Positions 9,937-19,865 of a DNA stretch of 64,000 nucleotides are shown here, piece after piece. Under the pieces are notes generated by a model. The model was given only the letters and a program-made list of their open reading frames with translations, ran no database searches and was not told the DNA's origin. This DNA is from Ceratothoa steindachneri (lineage: Eukaryota > Arthropoda > Malacostraca > Isopoda > Cymothoidae), in the NCBI GenBank assembly GCA_963969495.1, contig OZ018321.1, positions 137,318,344-137,382,343 on the forward strand, read 5' to 3'. A program made the translations under genes and the position numbers. Within the stretch, counting starts at the first letter, position 1. Each line of letters begins with the position of its first letter.

Positions 9937-10320
9937 TTGCCACAATCAGGCATGATCGTTGAGAGAACACCAAAACGAGCAACCTATGCCGAGACGAAAG
10001 CTCAAATGACAGTTGAAGCTCTGATGTCCAAGATAGGAACTGCCTCTGGCCAACGAGTTAAACGATCGATCATGGTGAGAAAATAATTAAAACCACAAGA
10101 GTAAGGCAGCCGACCTACTAGATCGACGTAAATGGTGACAAAACGTGACGAAGGAAGAGATAAGCGGACCAGGGAGGGAGGGGAGGGGGGAGTTGTGTGC
10201 CGATGGACTTTGGCGCGCTGTTATGGAAGGCATGCGCGAGTCTATTTGGGCACGTTGACATTCATACCTGGCCACACGAAGCGTCTTGCAACGAGCTTGC
10301 GTGTGTCATTGACGTCAGGA
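9937..10320 (-). pseudogene. Ty3/gypsy integrase, N-terminal half of core
   Basis: Minus-strand reading gives YVDLVGRLPYSCGFNYFLTM, then IDRLTRWPEAVP and ARFGVLSTIMPDCG. This is the integrase core with its first catalytic Asp (VDLVG) and the region of the second, where the usual TD is altered to PD. A stop falls after STVI. It is interrupted at the DCG/GSQF point by the hAT fragment. Confidence 0.75.
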
Positions 10321-11736
10321 TGAGATAGACCACGAATTTGGTCGAAAATGTACAGACAGTAAGCAAAGGTGATAAGAGGGCGAGGACAGTCGGGTAATGA
10401 ATAGTCGAATAGGATGCGCCTGGAAGGACTGTCTGGTAATTAGAATTCGCGAACAACGAGTTGAGAAGAGTAATCTAGCTTTTGTGTGTCTTCATCCTAT
10501 TTCTGGGCCAGCGCTATTGTCGCATGATCGATGAGGGCAATGTGAGAGAGTTGCATGCCGAAAATCGCGGAAATGCCAAAAAAGCGCGTCTGGTACGAAG
10601 TTTGAAGAGCCGGGAACATAGCAAGTATCGCTTTTCATCAGCAGGATAAAGTAAAGATGACTAGTGTCAAATGCAGTTTGTGTACTGACGAAGTACTACG
10701 AGACAAATAAGCAACGACCAAAGGCTTATGGTCCGTAAAAATATTGAAGTCACTCCCTTCCAAATGATGACGGAAGTGGCGAATGTGAGGTATATTCTGA
10801 GTAGCTTGCGAAAGAACGTTCTATACCTATTTCGAGAGTCAGAAAGAGAGCATGAGAATAAAGAAAGAAGTTGTCATTGGTCACAAATCTTCTGCTGCAA
10901 GGATGCTCCCGAGGAGACGCTGATGTGAGCTCCTAGACAAGGATGAGCCAATTCCACAGCGCGGGCAATAAATAGCCTCTTTGGTACGAGAATGAATCGC
11001 ACGCCTAGGTAAACCATTCAAAGGGGAGTTCTTTTTGGTCTTGGTGAGCATAGAATTGATAGGTTTTATGACCTGGGCACAATACGGAATGAATCTGTGC
11101 TAGAAGTTGACCATACCTCAGAAACTTTGTAGTTGTTTGCGTGATTTAGGTTGAGCAAAATCGCGCATCGTGGTAATTATTTCTTTGAGTGGGCTAATAC
11201 CAGCACTCGGAACGTGGTGTTCCAAGAAGGTTAATTGTGAGCCACTAAAAATATGCATAAAAGTTTTGAGCTCAATATTGTACTCTTGAAGGCGAGAAAA
11301 GGCTTGACCAAGGTTCGAGAAAGGTGTTGCTCGAGCGAGGAAGATGCTATTAGCAGGTCATCAATGTAGCAAAATACAAACGGAAGCCCCTTCCCCTGAG
11401 AACTTGGTCCATAGAGCGCTGGAAAGAGTTGCGCAAACCATAGGAAATGCTAACCATTGCAAAAGAACAAAACTGAGTGGTGATGCTAGTATTTCAATTA
11501 TCGTCTGAGTGAATAGGGATCTGGTTGAAAGCACGAACCAGACCTAAGATTGTACAGCCGGAGAGAGGCCAAGTGAAATCTGCTAGGTACAGCAAAAAAT
11601 AGCGATCAGGGATTGTTATAGCGTTAAGAGCTCTGTAATCCCCAACCGCCCTAAATTTTGCTGGCGTGGATTTGGGCACAATGTGGAGTAGAGAGGCCCA
11701 CGGAGAAGCGTAAGGCCTAGAAATTCCTGCATCCAT
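10321..11736 (-). pseudogene. Ty3/gypsy reverse transcriptase and RNase H
   Basis: Minus strand: AGISRPYASPWASLLHIVPK and FRAVGDYRALNAITIPDRY (11736-11494) are the N-terminal RT motifs. GKGLPFVFCYIDDLLIAS near 11355 is the catalytic YIDD box, still intact though in another frame. HHLEGSDFNIFTDHKPL near 10730 is the RNase H-like segment. Frameshifts and stops separate these pieces, so no polyprotein can be made. Confidence 0.8.
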
Positions 11737-11980
11737 TATGAATTAAAATCATCACGCATTACACACAGTCTATCTAGAGCTAGACGACGAGGTCGGAAGA
11801 ATACAGGACATCCTGAGGCATCGATCGCTTCCATGACATTATGTTTAATGGGCTTATCCTTCAAAGGTGTAAGGGAAAGGTTGGGAAACTCCTGAAGCAG
11901 GCGCTGAAAGTGTAGCTCATTGGGTGGGAGACAAATAGAAAGGAGGGAACTCTGTGAAGGTGACTACGAATCTGAAACAG

Positions 11981-12352
11981 TCAGTCAAATTTTGCGATCA
12001 ACAAACTTGCAGTGACGTGAATCGACCAAGAGGTCGTGAGCCGAAAGGAAATTGAGGCCCAATATTGGACACTACCTCGGCTATAACGAAGATCCATCGA
12101 AAAAACTCTACGGAGACTGAGTGAAACTTGAAGGTTACGCCTTCCATAGGTCCTAAGATTGGTAGAATCAGCTGCCTTCAGAACTAAATCTGAGAGAGCA
12201 CCAGCTTTGTCGCCCTTAAGAATTGGTAAGACACTACATTCTGCCCCAGTATCCATCGGGAATGAGAAAGCAGAAAGTGGGTAAAAAATGCAAAAGGGTG
12301 GCTCTACCTGAGGAAATGAGGTGTAGGCAGGGGATGTAGACCCTTTTGTCAC
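11981..12352 (-). pseudogene. Ty3/gypsy aspartic protease
   Basis: The minus-strand ORF contains FPMDTGAECSVLPIL, the DTG active-site motif of retropepsins. It lies between Gag and RT, as expected for gypsy Pol. Confidence 0.7.
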
Positions 12353-12966
12353 ATGCCTTTCTAGTTTAAAATAGAATTTGGGATGGAAATTAAGGTTTGA
12401 AAATTTGAAGAGTTTGGTTGAGAAGGGTAATGTGCGGGAAGTGAAGAGTTGAGATTATGCGAAGGAGGTAGTACTGGTTTTTAATACGTTCACAGTTGTA
12501 AGGATTTTACAGCCTATGCGCGATATTTGTTGTGGTACCAGCATCATTAAGTTGATTGGGTGAAAGCTAGGTTATGCTTTTGAAGACTACTATGTGCAGT
12601 GTGGGAAAAAGCATAATGGTGGTTACAAGGCTGCGTACAGCAGACAGCGTTGCTACCATACCTTTGATGCTAACAGCGGAGACCTTTTTGTTGAGAAAGA
12701 TTATGGTGGAAATAGGCGGAAGATTGTGAAGCTTGCTGCATTTCACCTTTTTATGCTGCGGTTTCCTCGTTGGTTTCTTTTACGGGAACTCGAACGGGTC
12801 CTATCTCTCCGCTCACCATGCCCGTGCCGTTGATCGCTCTGTGCCCTTTGCTGCAGTTTTAACCGCCTGAGGTCACTCTCAATCCTCGATAACGTGGCAG
12901 CTCAATCCCTCGTTAGGGAGGATAGAATTTCGCCACGCTCCTGTCCTTGACAAGCAGAACTCGTCG
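12353..12966 (-). other. Gag-protease interval of the gypsy element
   Basis: No clear zinc knuckle or other motif remains. Short open frames on the plus strand here show no similarity I recognise. Confidence 0.4.
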
Positions 12967-13566
12967 TTACCAGAACCTGCGAAATGGAATGATTAGACCC
13001 AGAGCCGTGATTGTGTATTCTGCCCCATTTACATACGGGTTTTTATACAGCTGGTCGGCTGCTTTTGCGAGCTGATTCATATCTGCCGTGGAAGACATGA
13101 GAATGACGGGCCTAATATATTCTGGGACTGCCTTCATAAAAAGTTCGGTGAGGAGAGGGTCGAAAAAGTCAGGTTGTGTGTTTTTTGCCCTTATAAGGTC
13201 CTTTAACTGATTTAAAAAAGTAGTGTGACACTTATCTCCCATCTCCTGAGTGTTAAGGAACTCCCTCGTCTTCAATCTGTGACTTTCCAAATTTTTTAGG
13301 AAAGCCTCTCTCAATTCATTATATGCTCTCACTTTCTCGCCACCATATAAGATATCCATAAATTTAATGGATATACTTATGGGAAGTTTTTGAATTATGG
13401 CAGTAATCTTCCATTCTTCCGTTATGGCTTGATGGAGGATAATCAAGCCACAAAGGTCAAGCCAAGCGACTGAGTTTGTTGCATCATAATCCAGAATTGT
13501 GAGCAATGGATAAGGGGTTTTGATTATGCCTTGCTGAGGATTGCATAGTTTAAGAGGTTTGGTCAT
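12967..13566 (-). pseudogene. Ty3/gypsy Gag
   Basis: A 199-codon frame with a Gag-type capsid pattern: LPISISIKFMDILYG, YNELREAFLKNLESH, then DKCHTTFLNQLKDL and DPLLTELFMKAVPEYIRPVI, matching the conserved arthropod gypsy Gag core (FLRHL, LL..LFLQRLP). It is the best preserved ORF of this element. The nucleocapsid part is missing. Confidence 0.7.
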
Positions 13567-13599
13567 TCACCGATGACTTGTTTACTTACCATTGTGATG

Positions 13600-14201
13600 C
13601 TTTTTGGATGTATGTGGTTTGTAAATGAGAATTATCATACAGAGTAGAATGAATTTTAGAATTGCTGTGCGTGAAAGAATGAGAGTGTATACGCGTGTGT
13701 GTGCGTGTGTGCGTGTGTGTGAGAGAGCGCGCGTAGGTTAGACATGCGACGGAAAAGTAAAAAAAAATTGAGAATATTTTTTAGTATAAAGAGAATATTA
13801 TTACTTGTTGTATTACGGGATAATATTAAATTTAAATTAATAAGAATTATAATGATTGGAAAAAAGATATGGATACGTCATAGCAAAAATTGAAAGGCGT
13901 GAATGAAACTGGGCAATCAAGGGAAAACGTGAATGGCCGCGAGGATTTGAAATTTATAGTTTAGGTTTGAATCTAGATTTATTGATTAGCGAGAGATATA
14001 TTAACTTCTGGGCACCATTTATTATTATGTAATTAATTAGTGTTTTATTTAGCCTAGATAACGAACAAAAATTAATCAAATAATAAATTTTGAGTAGAAA
14101 GTGAACGATGAATCTAGGCCTAATCAACGCGTAGATCGACATTTAACGTGTTGGGAAATTAGAAGGAATGAAAGAATAACCGGTGACGAAAATAAAATGT
14201 A
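13600..14201. other. non-coding with short (GT)n tract
   Basis: A GT-rich tract lies at about 13690-13735. The rest is AT-rich with no coding similarity seen. Confidence 0.5.
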
Positions 14202-14617
14202 CTTAAGAATTAACAAATGAAGACAGGGTGGATTAAATATAACTTTAGACAAATTGGTATACACTAGTGATGGTTTAATGGATAATAAGACGTTGAATAG
14301 GAAGTTAAATATGTTAAATGAAATAGGATCACAATACGATATTAAATTGGATGTGAACTGTAGTGTTAATAATAGTGGTATAAATAATAGAAGATCACAA
14401 TGATATATAAATTAGGATGAAAGATAATAATAGTATGTTAGCGAATCACAATGAGATATTAAATAGGGTGTAAATTAATAGTTTGTTAGCTATCACAATG
14501 GTAATAGTACTCGTAAATTGGGGTCTTTTTAGAGGACGACGCGGGCGAGAGTGGAAAATTTTCGATTACATATTTTTTGAGTCTTTGCAGTTACATTATT
14601 GGAACATATTTCGAGAG

Positions 14618-14697
<80 letters not shown>

Positions 14698-14785
14698 TAT
14701 ATATAATTATATACACGTACATTATTTTGTTTATTTTGAGAGTACTGCAGATTAATTAGAATCAGGCAGTTCTACAATTCCCTGT
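14202..14785 (+). repeat. dispersed AT-rich repeat with (TA)n, copy 2
   Basis: Partner of 5606-6835. Here the (TA)n (14622-14694) is directly followed by the ACGTACATTATTTTG segment, showing the uninterrupted form. It carries about 47 bp (14243-14289) that copy 1 lacks. Confidence 0.75.
14622..14694. repeat. (TA)n microsatellite
   Basis: Pure TA repeat within the dispersed repeat. Confidence 0.97.
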
Positions 14786-14840
14786 CAACAACCACCACAT
14801 AAGAAGATATCTTTATTATGGCGGACATAACATAGACTGT

Positions 14841-15801
14841 TTGAACTGTGTGGGTGTATGTACTGATGGATTGCCATCAATAATAAAAAGTCGAGTAGGT
14901 TTTACCACTTGCGTTAAAGTAGAAAATTCTCATGTTATAATAAATCACTCTTTCTTACATCGGGAAAACTTGGCCTCTCAACGTCTCCAAGTTGTGCATA
15001 ATGATGTTATCCAAATTGTGAATTTTATAAAGGACAGTGCTTTGAACTGGCGAATTTTCCGTAAAATGTGTGAAGAGATGGGATCACATCAACAGGACTC
15101 ACCTTTTTATTCTGATTTCCGTTGGCTGTCTCGAGGTCGCATCCTTAGACCGGTTCTCGAACGTAAAACTGAAATAGAAGTTTTCTCGAAGAGAAGAAGC
15201 ATAAACTCGCTGACTGTTTCAAAGATGCGGTTTGGGTGGCAAAGCTTGCATATTTAGGGGAAATCTTCAGGAACAGAGTAGCAAGGACGAAATAAAAGTA
15301 TGGTAGACAGCAGTGAAAAAATTACATCAGTCAAAAACAAACCTTGCACTTTGGAGAGAAAAATTAGCCACCGGAAAAACAGCTGCTTTTCCAGAACTGA
15401 GTAGAATGCTGGAAGATTCATCAGGAATAGAGATTGCTGACCTTAAATTGTTACTTAAAGGTCATTTGCAGAAGCTTCAGGGCGAAATGGACAAATATTT
15501 ACCAGAAAATGTTGATGTATGTCAACACTGCTGGGTCACGCATGTTTTCAGTGTGAACGTAGGTGATGTTGGGGAACTTTTAGATCTCCAGGAAAATCAT
15601 GTGCAGAAGCAACGTTTTGAAAGTCTCTCATACTCTGAATTCTGGGCTCAAATGAAAGATAAGTCTATTCAGATTCATGAAACTAAAAAAGTTCGTATTC
15701 TATCTCCTACCACATACCTTTGTGAACAAGGATTTTCAGCTCTTGTGACGAACAAGACTAAAACACGGCTCTATCCATCAACATCGAGCCAAATTTGGAG
15801 A
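14841..15801 (+). pseudogene. hAT transposase (ZBED5/SCAND3-like), C-terminal two thirds
   Basis: Reading gives CVGVCTDGLPSIIKSRVGF (the CTDG Asp region of the hAT RNase H fold), NHSFLHRENLASQRL, FYSDFRWLSRGRIL, then in another frame SKTNLALWREKLATG, MDKYLPENV and TTYLCEQGFSALVTNKTKTR, the hAT C-terminal dimerisation segment. A stop and frameshift fall near 15255. The coding reading runs to about INIEPNLE at 15800, where the TA-flanked element begins. Confidence 0.75.
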
Positions 15802-15803
15802 TA

Positions 15804-18078
15804 GTGGGGTGCCCAGGCACTCAGTCATTTCAAATCGATGCAAAAGTTTCGTTTTTAGGACCAATTTGAAAGTAATGGTCTATAGAACAATTTTGATTTT
15901 TGTGTCAAACAGTTAGATAAAAAAATTCAAAATGGCCGCCAAAATCCAAGTTGTTGCCAATTTCCAGCTTTTTTTCGAATTACGCCTCATAACTTTTGTA
16001 CTATTGAACCTAGAATGGTGTTATTGGTCTCTACACCTAGGTATGCATATATGAGCAATTGAATAAAAATAAAATAAACATGATTGGAGCATATCTTCTA
16101 TTATATTGAGTTCTACTTCCAAGTAAATTGCTTACACAATTGCTTAAAAAAACTCCTTGAACAATACATTCAATAAGAAAATAGCTAACAAATTAACCAA
16201 GACCCCTATATACATGTTAATATTGGAAATTGCTCTAGTCCAGCTACTTCTCGCATGCACACTTGCACTTACGTGTGCATTAAACTTTGTCTTCACGCAT
16301 TTGCCCTGAGAGCAGGTAATTGGGCAAGTGCAATTCACATCCAGGTGGAACACATCCTTGGTGAGGGGCGGCGTGGTTCAAATGGGAAGCAGTTATCCGT
16401 TCTCTTCTTTCAACCCATGGTTAGTTGTGTTGTTGACAGGCATCATGGACATGCGAACTGTTGCCCGCATGCTTGCTTGCTCGTGGGCTTGATCGATGGG
16501 TGAAGATTAGAAAGGGCGATTGCTTCGAGTTATTATCCATTGACCCTTCTTAAACTCTTCCTGGATGCTATCTGGTAGAACTTCCAGGTATCGGATAAAG
16601 ATTGGAATCCGCCTGGCATAATTCTGGTGATCTAGAGCAAAGAACAGAGGCACAAGCTTCTGCAGGGTAGTAACCATGAATTCTAACTCCCGCTCCTGAT
16701 TTGTCCGGATGAACATGAATATGATATGTTGGTACTTGTGGGCGAGTTTCGAGAATTTGAACGTTGGACTCTGTTGGGAAGCTACCATAACCCAATCCTC
16801 AAGAGCCATCTCGGCTCTACTGTCTTCGTTTTCTCACTTCAGAAGGCTGTCAAGTACCATAACAGTAACTTGATGGGCATATCTTGTTCCCATTACATTG
16901 AATTAATTCAGAAATGCTGTAGCTGCTGCTTTTGTCTTCACTAGCTTAGATTATTTTTTCAGAGTTTCAGGCCATCTAAACCCACGCAGAAGATCTCCCA
17001 TGGTGCTCCACAAAACTATCTCAATGTGGAGCCTACCTAGCATAACCACAAACTTGTCTTCCCCGTAAATGTCAAGGAAGGTCCACTGCATTTTTTTGGC
17101 GAGGTCATAGGTTGGTTCACTACCAACACAGGGACTTGGTGTGGGTTGAGTTGCTCAGTTGACTTTTTCACCAGTTCCATTACATGTCTAATCATTTGTA
17201 GAGTAGCGGCTTTTTCATGGAAAAGTGGCAGGAGTTCTTCAATGCATTTTTTTGGTTGTCCAACAGTATCTGATCGAGCAGCATGGTAGGAAGACCACAT
17301 CGCTAGAGTGTGTTTTTCTGTATCACAATCCACATATAGGATATCCTTTACTGCAGCTATCCAGGCCTGTTCGTGCTGTTTCTCCTCATCGAATGAACTG
17401 GTTGCCACTGGTTGAACATCTTTTATCGGAGGTTGGGTGATGACATTTCGGCCAACAGGTGATACAAAGGTATACGAACGAGGCAGGATGGGTTCACTGC
17501 TGCGTGTTCTTGTTTTCTTTGAGTTGATTCGCAGACATTCTTGGTCCAACCCAGGCGTCTGTGATGAAGGAAACTGAAATATTTAAATACCAGTTCCATG
17601 GAAGGATGAGTTTGCAGTGCGTGATGTGGGATGTGATCCATGTTATCCTGGGCTGCAACTGTGAAAATGCACTGATACAAATTTGTAGGACAGACTATAT
17701 AAGCGTTGTTCCTTGCATGATCTGCAATAGCCTGTGCAAATCTATATTCAATGCTGAAGACTTTCTTATATGACACGCTCAGAGCATACTTGTGTAGTAG
17801 TTCTACCAGTTTCTTGCTTCTTGTTTGGGAATGCAATTTGAGGGCCAGGAACACTGCAAGTGAAGACTTACATTTTAAGTGCGCAGAAAGAGAAGAAATA
17901 TTTATCATGGCTAACTGACTCACAGAGAGGATCTTCCTAGAATTCACTTGTTCTGGTGATGATTTGGGTCCTGCGAAGAGTTGACGTCGATAGCCTCGTA
18001 CCTTCAAATTGGTACTGAAGCCAAAACCTTTGCATCAATTTGAAATGAAAAATAAACAAACCCATTCACGGCCCCCAC
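15804..18078 (-). mobile_element. TA-flanked element with inverted repeats carrying a second uncharacterised gene
   Basis: TA flanks both ends (15802-15803 and 18079-18080). The left end begins GTGGGGTGCC; the right end, read inward on the minus strand, begins GTGGGGGCC. Further in, TCATTTCAAATCGATGCAAA (15825-15844) is mirrored by TCATTTCAAATTGATGCAAA (18048-18029). The inverted match continues for about 50 bp at roughly 80% identity, with a spacer 9 bp longer on the right. The unit is 2,275 bp and most of it is one gene on the minus strand. It lies at the 3' end of a hAT transposase. The layout is that of a cut-and-paste DNA transposon; I cannot name the superfamily. Confidence 0.7.
16380..18007 (-). 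pseudogene. uncharacterised invertebrate multi-copy protein
   Basis: I recognise conserved strings from a family of unnamed proteins in many invertebrates, with no function known to me. In order on the minus strand: FLALKLHSQTRSKKLVELLH, ALSVSYKKV, YIVCPTNLYQCIFTVAAQDN and MDHIPHH (18007-17423); ILYVDCDTEKH, HEKAATLQMIRHVMELVKK and VNQPM (17549-17095). After a frameshift near 17085 come QWTFLDIYGEDKFVVMLG and LHIE, then HIIFMFIRTNQERELEFM, PLFFALDHQNYARRIPIFIR and, past a stop, SSPIDQAHEQ (near 16470). At least two frameshifts or stops break it. No ATG is obvious at the 5' end; the frame opens inside the inverted repeat. It fills most of the 15804-18078 unit and may encode its transposase; that is inference. 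Confidence 0.65.
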
Positions 18079-18265
18079 TAAGAAACCTTTTCATAATATG
18101 AAGAACATCACAATGAAGTCTACTTGAAGAGCCAAAAGAAATTGCTAGCCAAAAGTTTATTTTCTTTACCTGCCCTTTGGTCAATAAATGACATTAATGT
18201 TAGCATGTGCCTTTAATATCTTTCAATCAACATAGAAATATAAAAAATATATTGTTTATTAAATA

Positions 18266-19196
18266 CGAGGGGCGGTCAATAAGTTTTGAAAATCGGTAGG
18301 GCAAAACAGAGGAAGGGGGATGGCTTTTTGTGGGGGTGTTAGGACAAGTTATGACAAGTCAGGACCTGCAGCCGCGCTCTCCTGCCTCGTTTATTTAAGA
18401 AGCAGTAGCTGATCGCAGATCGTCAGTCACAAATTTTTCAACAATGGAGAAGGTTGAGCACCGCGCACTGATCAAATTATTGACCAAGGAAGGCAAGAAT
18501 GCAAAAGAGATCCATGAACGCATGGTTGCAGTGTACACCGACACCGCCCCTTCCTATGCAACCAATGCTCGCTGGAATAGGGAGTTCCGCTATGGTCGTG
18601 AGTCCCTTGAAGATGATCCCCGTCTAGGACGCCCGTCAGACGTGACCAACGAGGACAATGTGGCCCGTGTGGAGAGGATCATCCTCGAAAATCGACGGGT
18701 GAAGGTCGAAGAAATCGAGCGAGAACTTGGAATATCACATGGAAGTATTATCAACATCATCCACAACAATTTAGCCATGACTAAGGTCTCTGCCCGTTGG
18801 GTCCCTAGAAACCTTACGCCCCATGATCGACTTCAACGTTGTCAAAGTCCACAAGGCCAGAGTTGCACAAGCTGCCCTGCACGAGTGCGGATTCTAGGAG
18901 CTCAACCATTCCCCTACAGTCCAGATCTGGCCCCTAGCGACTACTTTTTATTCCGGTAGCTCAAGGCTGCACTACGTGGACGCCGGTTTGGGGACGATGA
19001 AGATGTCCAGCTCACCGTCCAGGAGTGGATTGAACAGCAGTCGGGAGATTTCTGGTTTTTAGGACTTCGAAGCCTCAAGGACAAGTGGCGCAAGTGCATT
19101 GAAGTCGTGGGTAGTTATATTGAAAAATAATAAAACACTTTTCCTCATATCTCGTTTCCTTATATCCGAATTGCAAAACTTATTGACTGCCCCTCG
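18266..19196 (+). mobile_element. mariner, internally deleted (copy 1)
   Basis: The ends are CGAGGGGCGGTCAATAAG and, inverted, CGAGGGGCAGTCAATAAG. The TA duplication is at 18264-18265 and 19197-19198. At 931 bp it is shorter than the usual 1.3 kb. The copy at 50998-51825 belongs to the same family and carries the same internal deletion. Confidence 0.93.
18444..19129 (+). pseudogene. mariner transposase lacking the first two catalytic Asp
   Basis: The N-terminal helix-turn-helix region is well preserved: MEKVEHRALIKLLTKEGKNA, SLEDDPRLGRPSDVTNEDNV, ELGISHGSI and WVPRNLTPHDRLQRC. The reading then jumps to VHKARVAQAAL and PYSPDLAPSDYFLF, which holds the third Asp, and ends CIEVVGSYIEK. The block with the first two Asp of the DD34D triad is absent, and the junction near 18850 shifts the frame. 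It can bind its ends at most; it cannot catalyse transposition. Confidence 0.9.
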
Positions 19197-19519
19197 TATA
19201 AGTGAATAACCGTAAAATATATTCGATAAAACTAAATGTAGAAACACTGAAGAAATTATTATATTTATTAGCAGTCACTAGTTGTTGAATAGTCATAAGA
19301 GCTTCTTCTTGAAAAAAGTATTATAGTTGGCAATTTAAAGGTTGTTTATCTTTGCATGATTATGAAGGTTTGCCACCAATTGTCTTCAATCAATATTCTA
19401 TTATATTTATTAATTAGTAACATAGTAAAATTCAGTAAACTTTATTTAATTGGATAAAACTAAAATAATACTGAAATAATATTTCATCACTTAGGGTCGC
19501 TAGGCCAAAATCAATTCGT

Positions 19520-19557
19520 GTTCAGGCTCACGACAAAAAGGTTTGAGAAACACTGCC
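19520..19557 (+). repeat. hAT-type 3' terminus
   Basis: GGTTTGAGAAACACTG preceded by GGCTCACGACAAAAA matches the usual terminus of ZBED-type hAT elements. It is assigned to the element starting at 14830. Confidence 0.6.
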
Positions 19558-19865
19558 TTGGACACTTCTACTTTCAAATGTCTTACAACACAGCCACCAA
19601 ATCCATATCATATAATCACAACCACTTTTTAGCATTTCGGTATCTACATATATCATCTAATCCAATAGCCTTCTCATTTTTTGTAACTACACAGGACCAA
19701 CAACCAGTGCATGTTTCTGTCTCCCATACCCCGATACAACACCCGATTTACGTCCAAGAAACCGATTATACTTATATTTGCATCATCTTGTTTTCCTACA
19801 TTATTTAACTAATTAAATTATTATTGCCATCTCCTTCGACCATCTTATTGCTCAAGAGTTGCCTT

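Larger units (their letters stand above)
8309..13600 (-). mobile_element. decayed Ty3/gypsy LTR retrotransposon
   Basis: Reading the minus strand, Gag (13566-12967), protease (12352-11981), RT with RNase H (11736 to about 10500) and integrase (about 10320 to 8420) appear in Ty3/gypsy order. All are broken by stops and frameshifts. A hAT-type fragment (8900-9936) interrupts the integrase. I could not identify LTRs by eye. The 3' side abuts a truncated CR1-like LINE at 8308. Confidence 0.85.
14830..19557 (+). mobile_element. hAT element (ZBED5/SCAND3-like) carrying two nested insertions
   Basis: Transposase-like coding runs from 14830 to 15801. A hAT-type 3' terminus, ACGACAAAAAGGTTTGAGAAACACTG, ends near 19556. 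The sequence between is accounted for by a TA-flanked unit (15804-18078) and a deleted mariner (18266-19196); the remaining 18081-18263 and 19199-19520 would be the hAT 3' untranslated region. I did not find the 5' terminus. That both pieces belong to one element is inference from order, orientation and the TA flanks. Confidence 0.55.
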
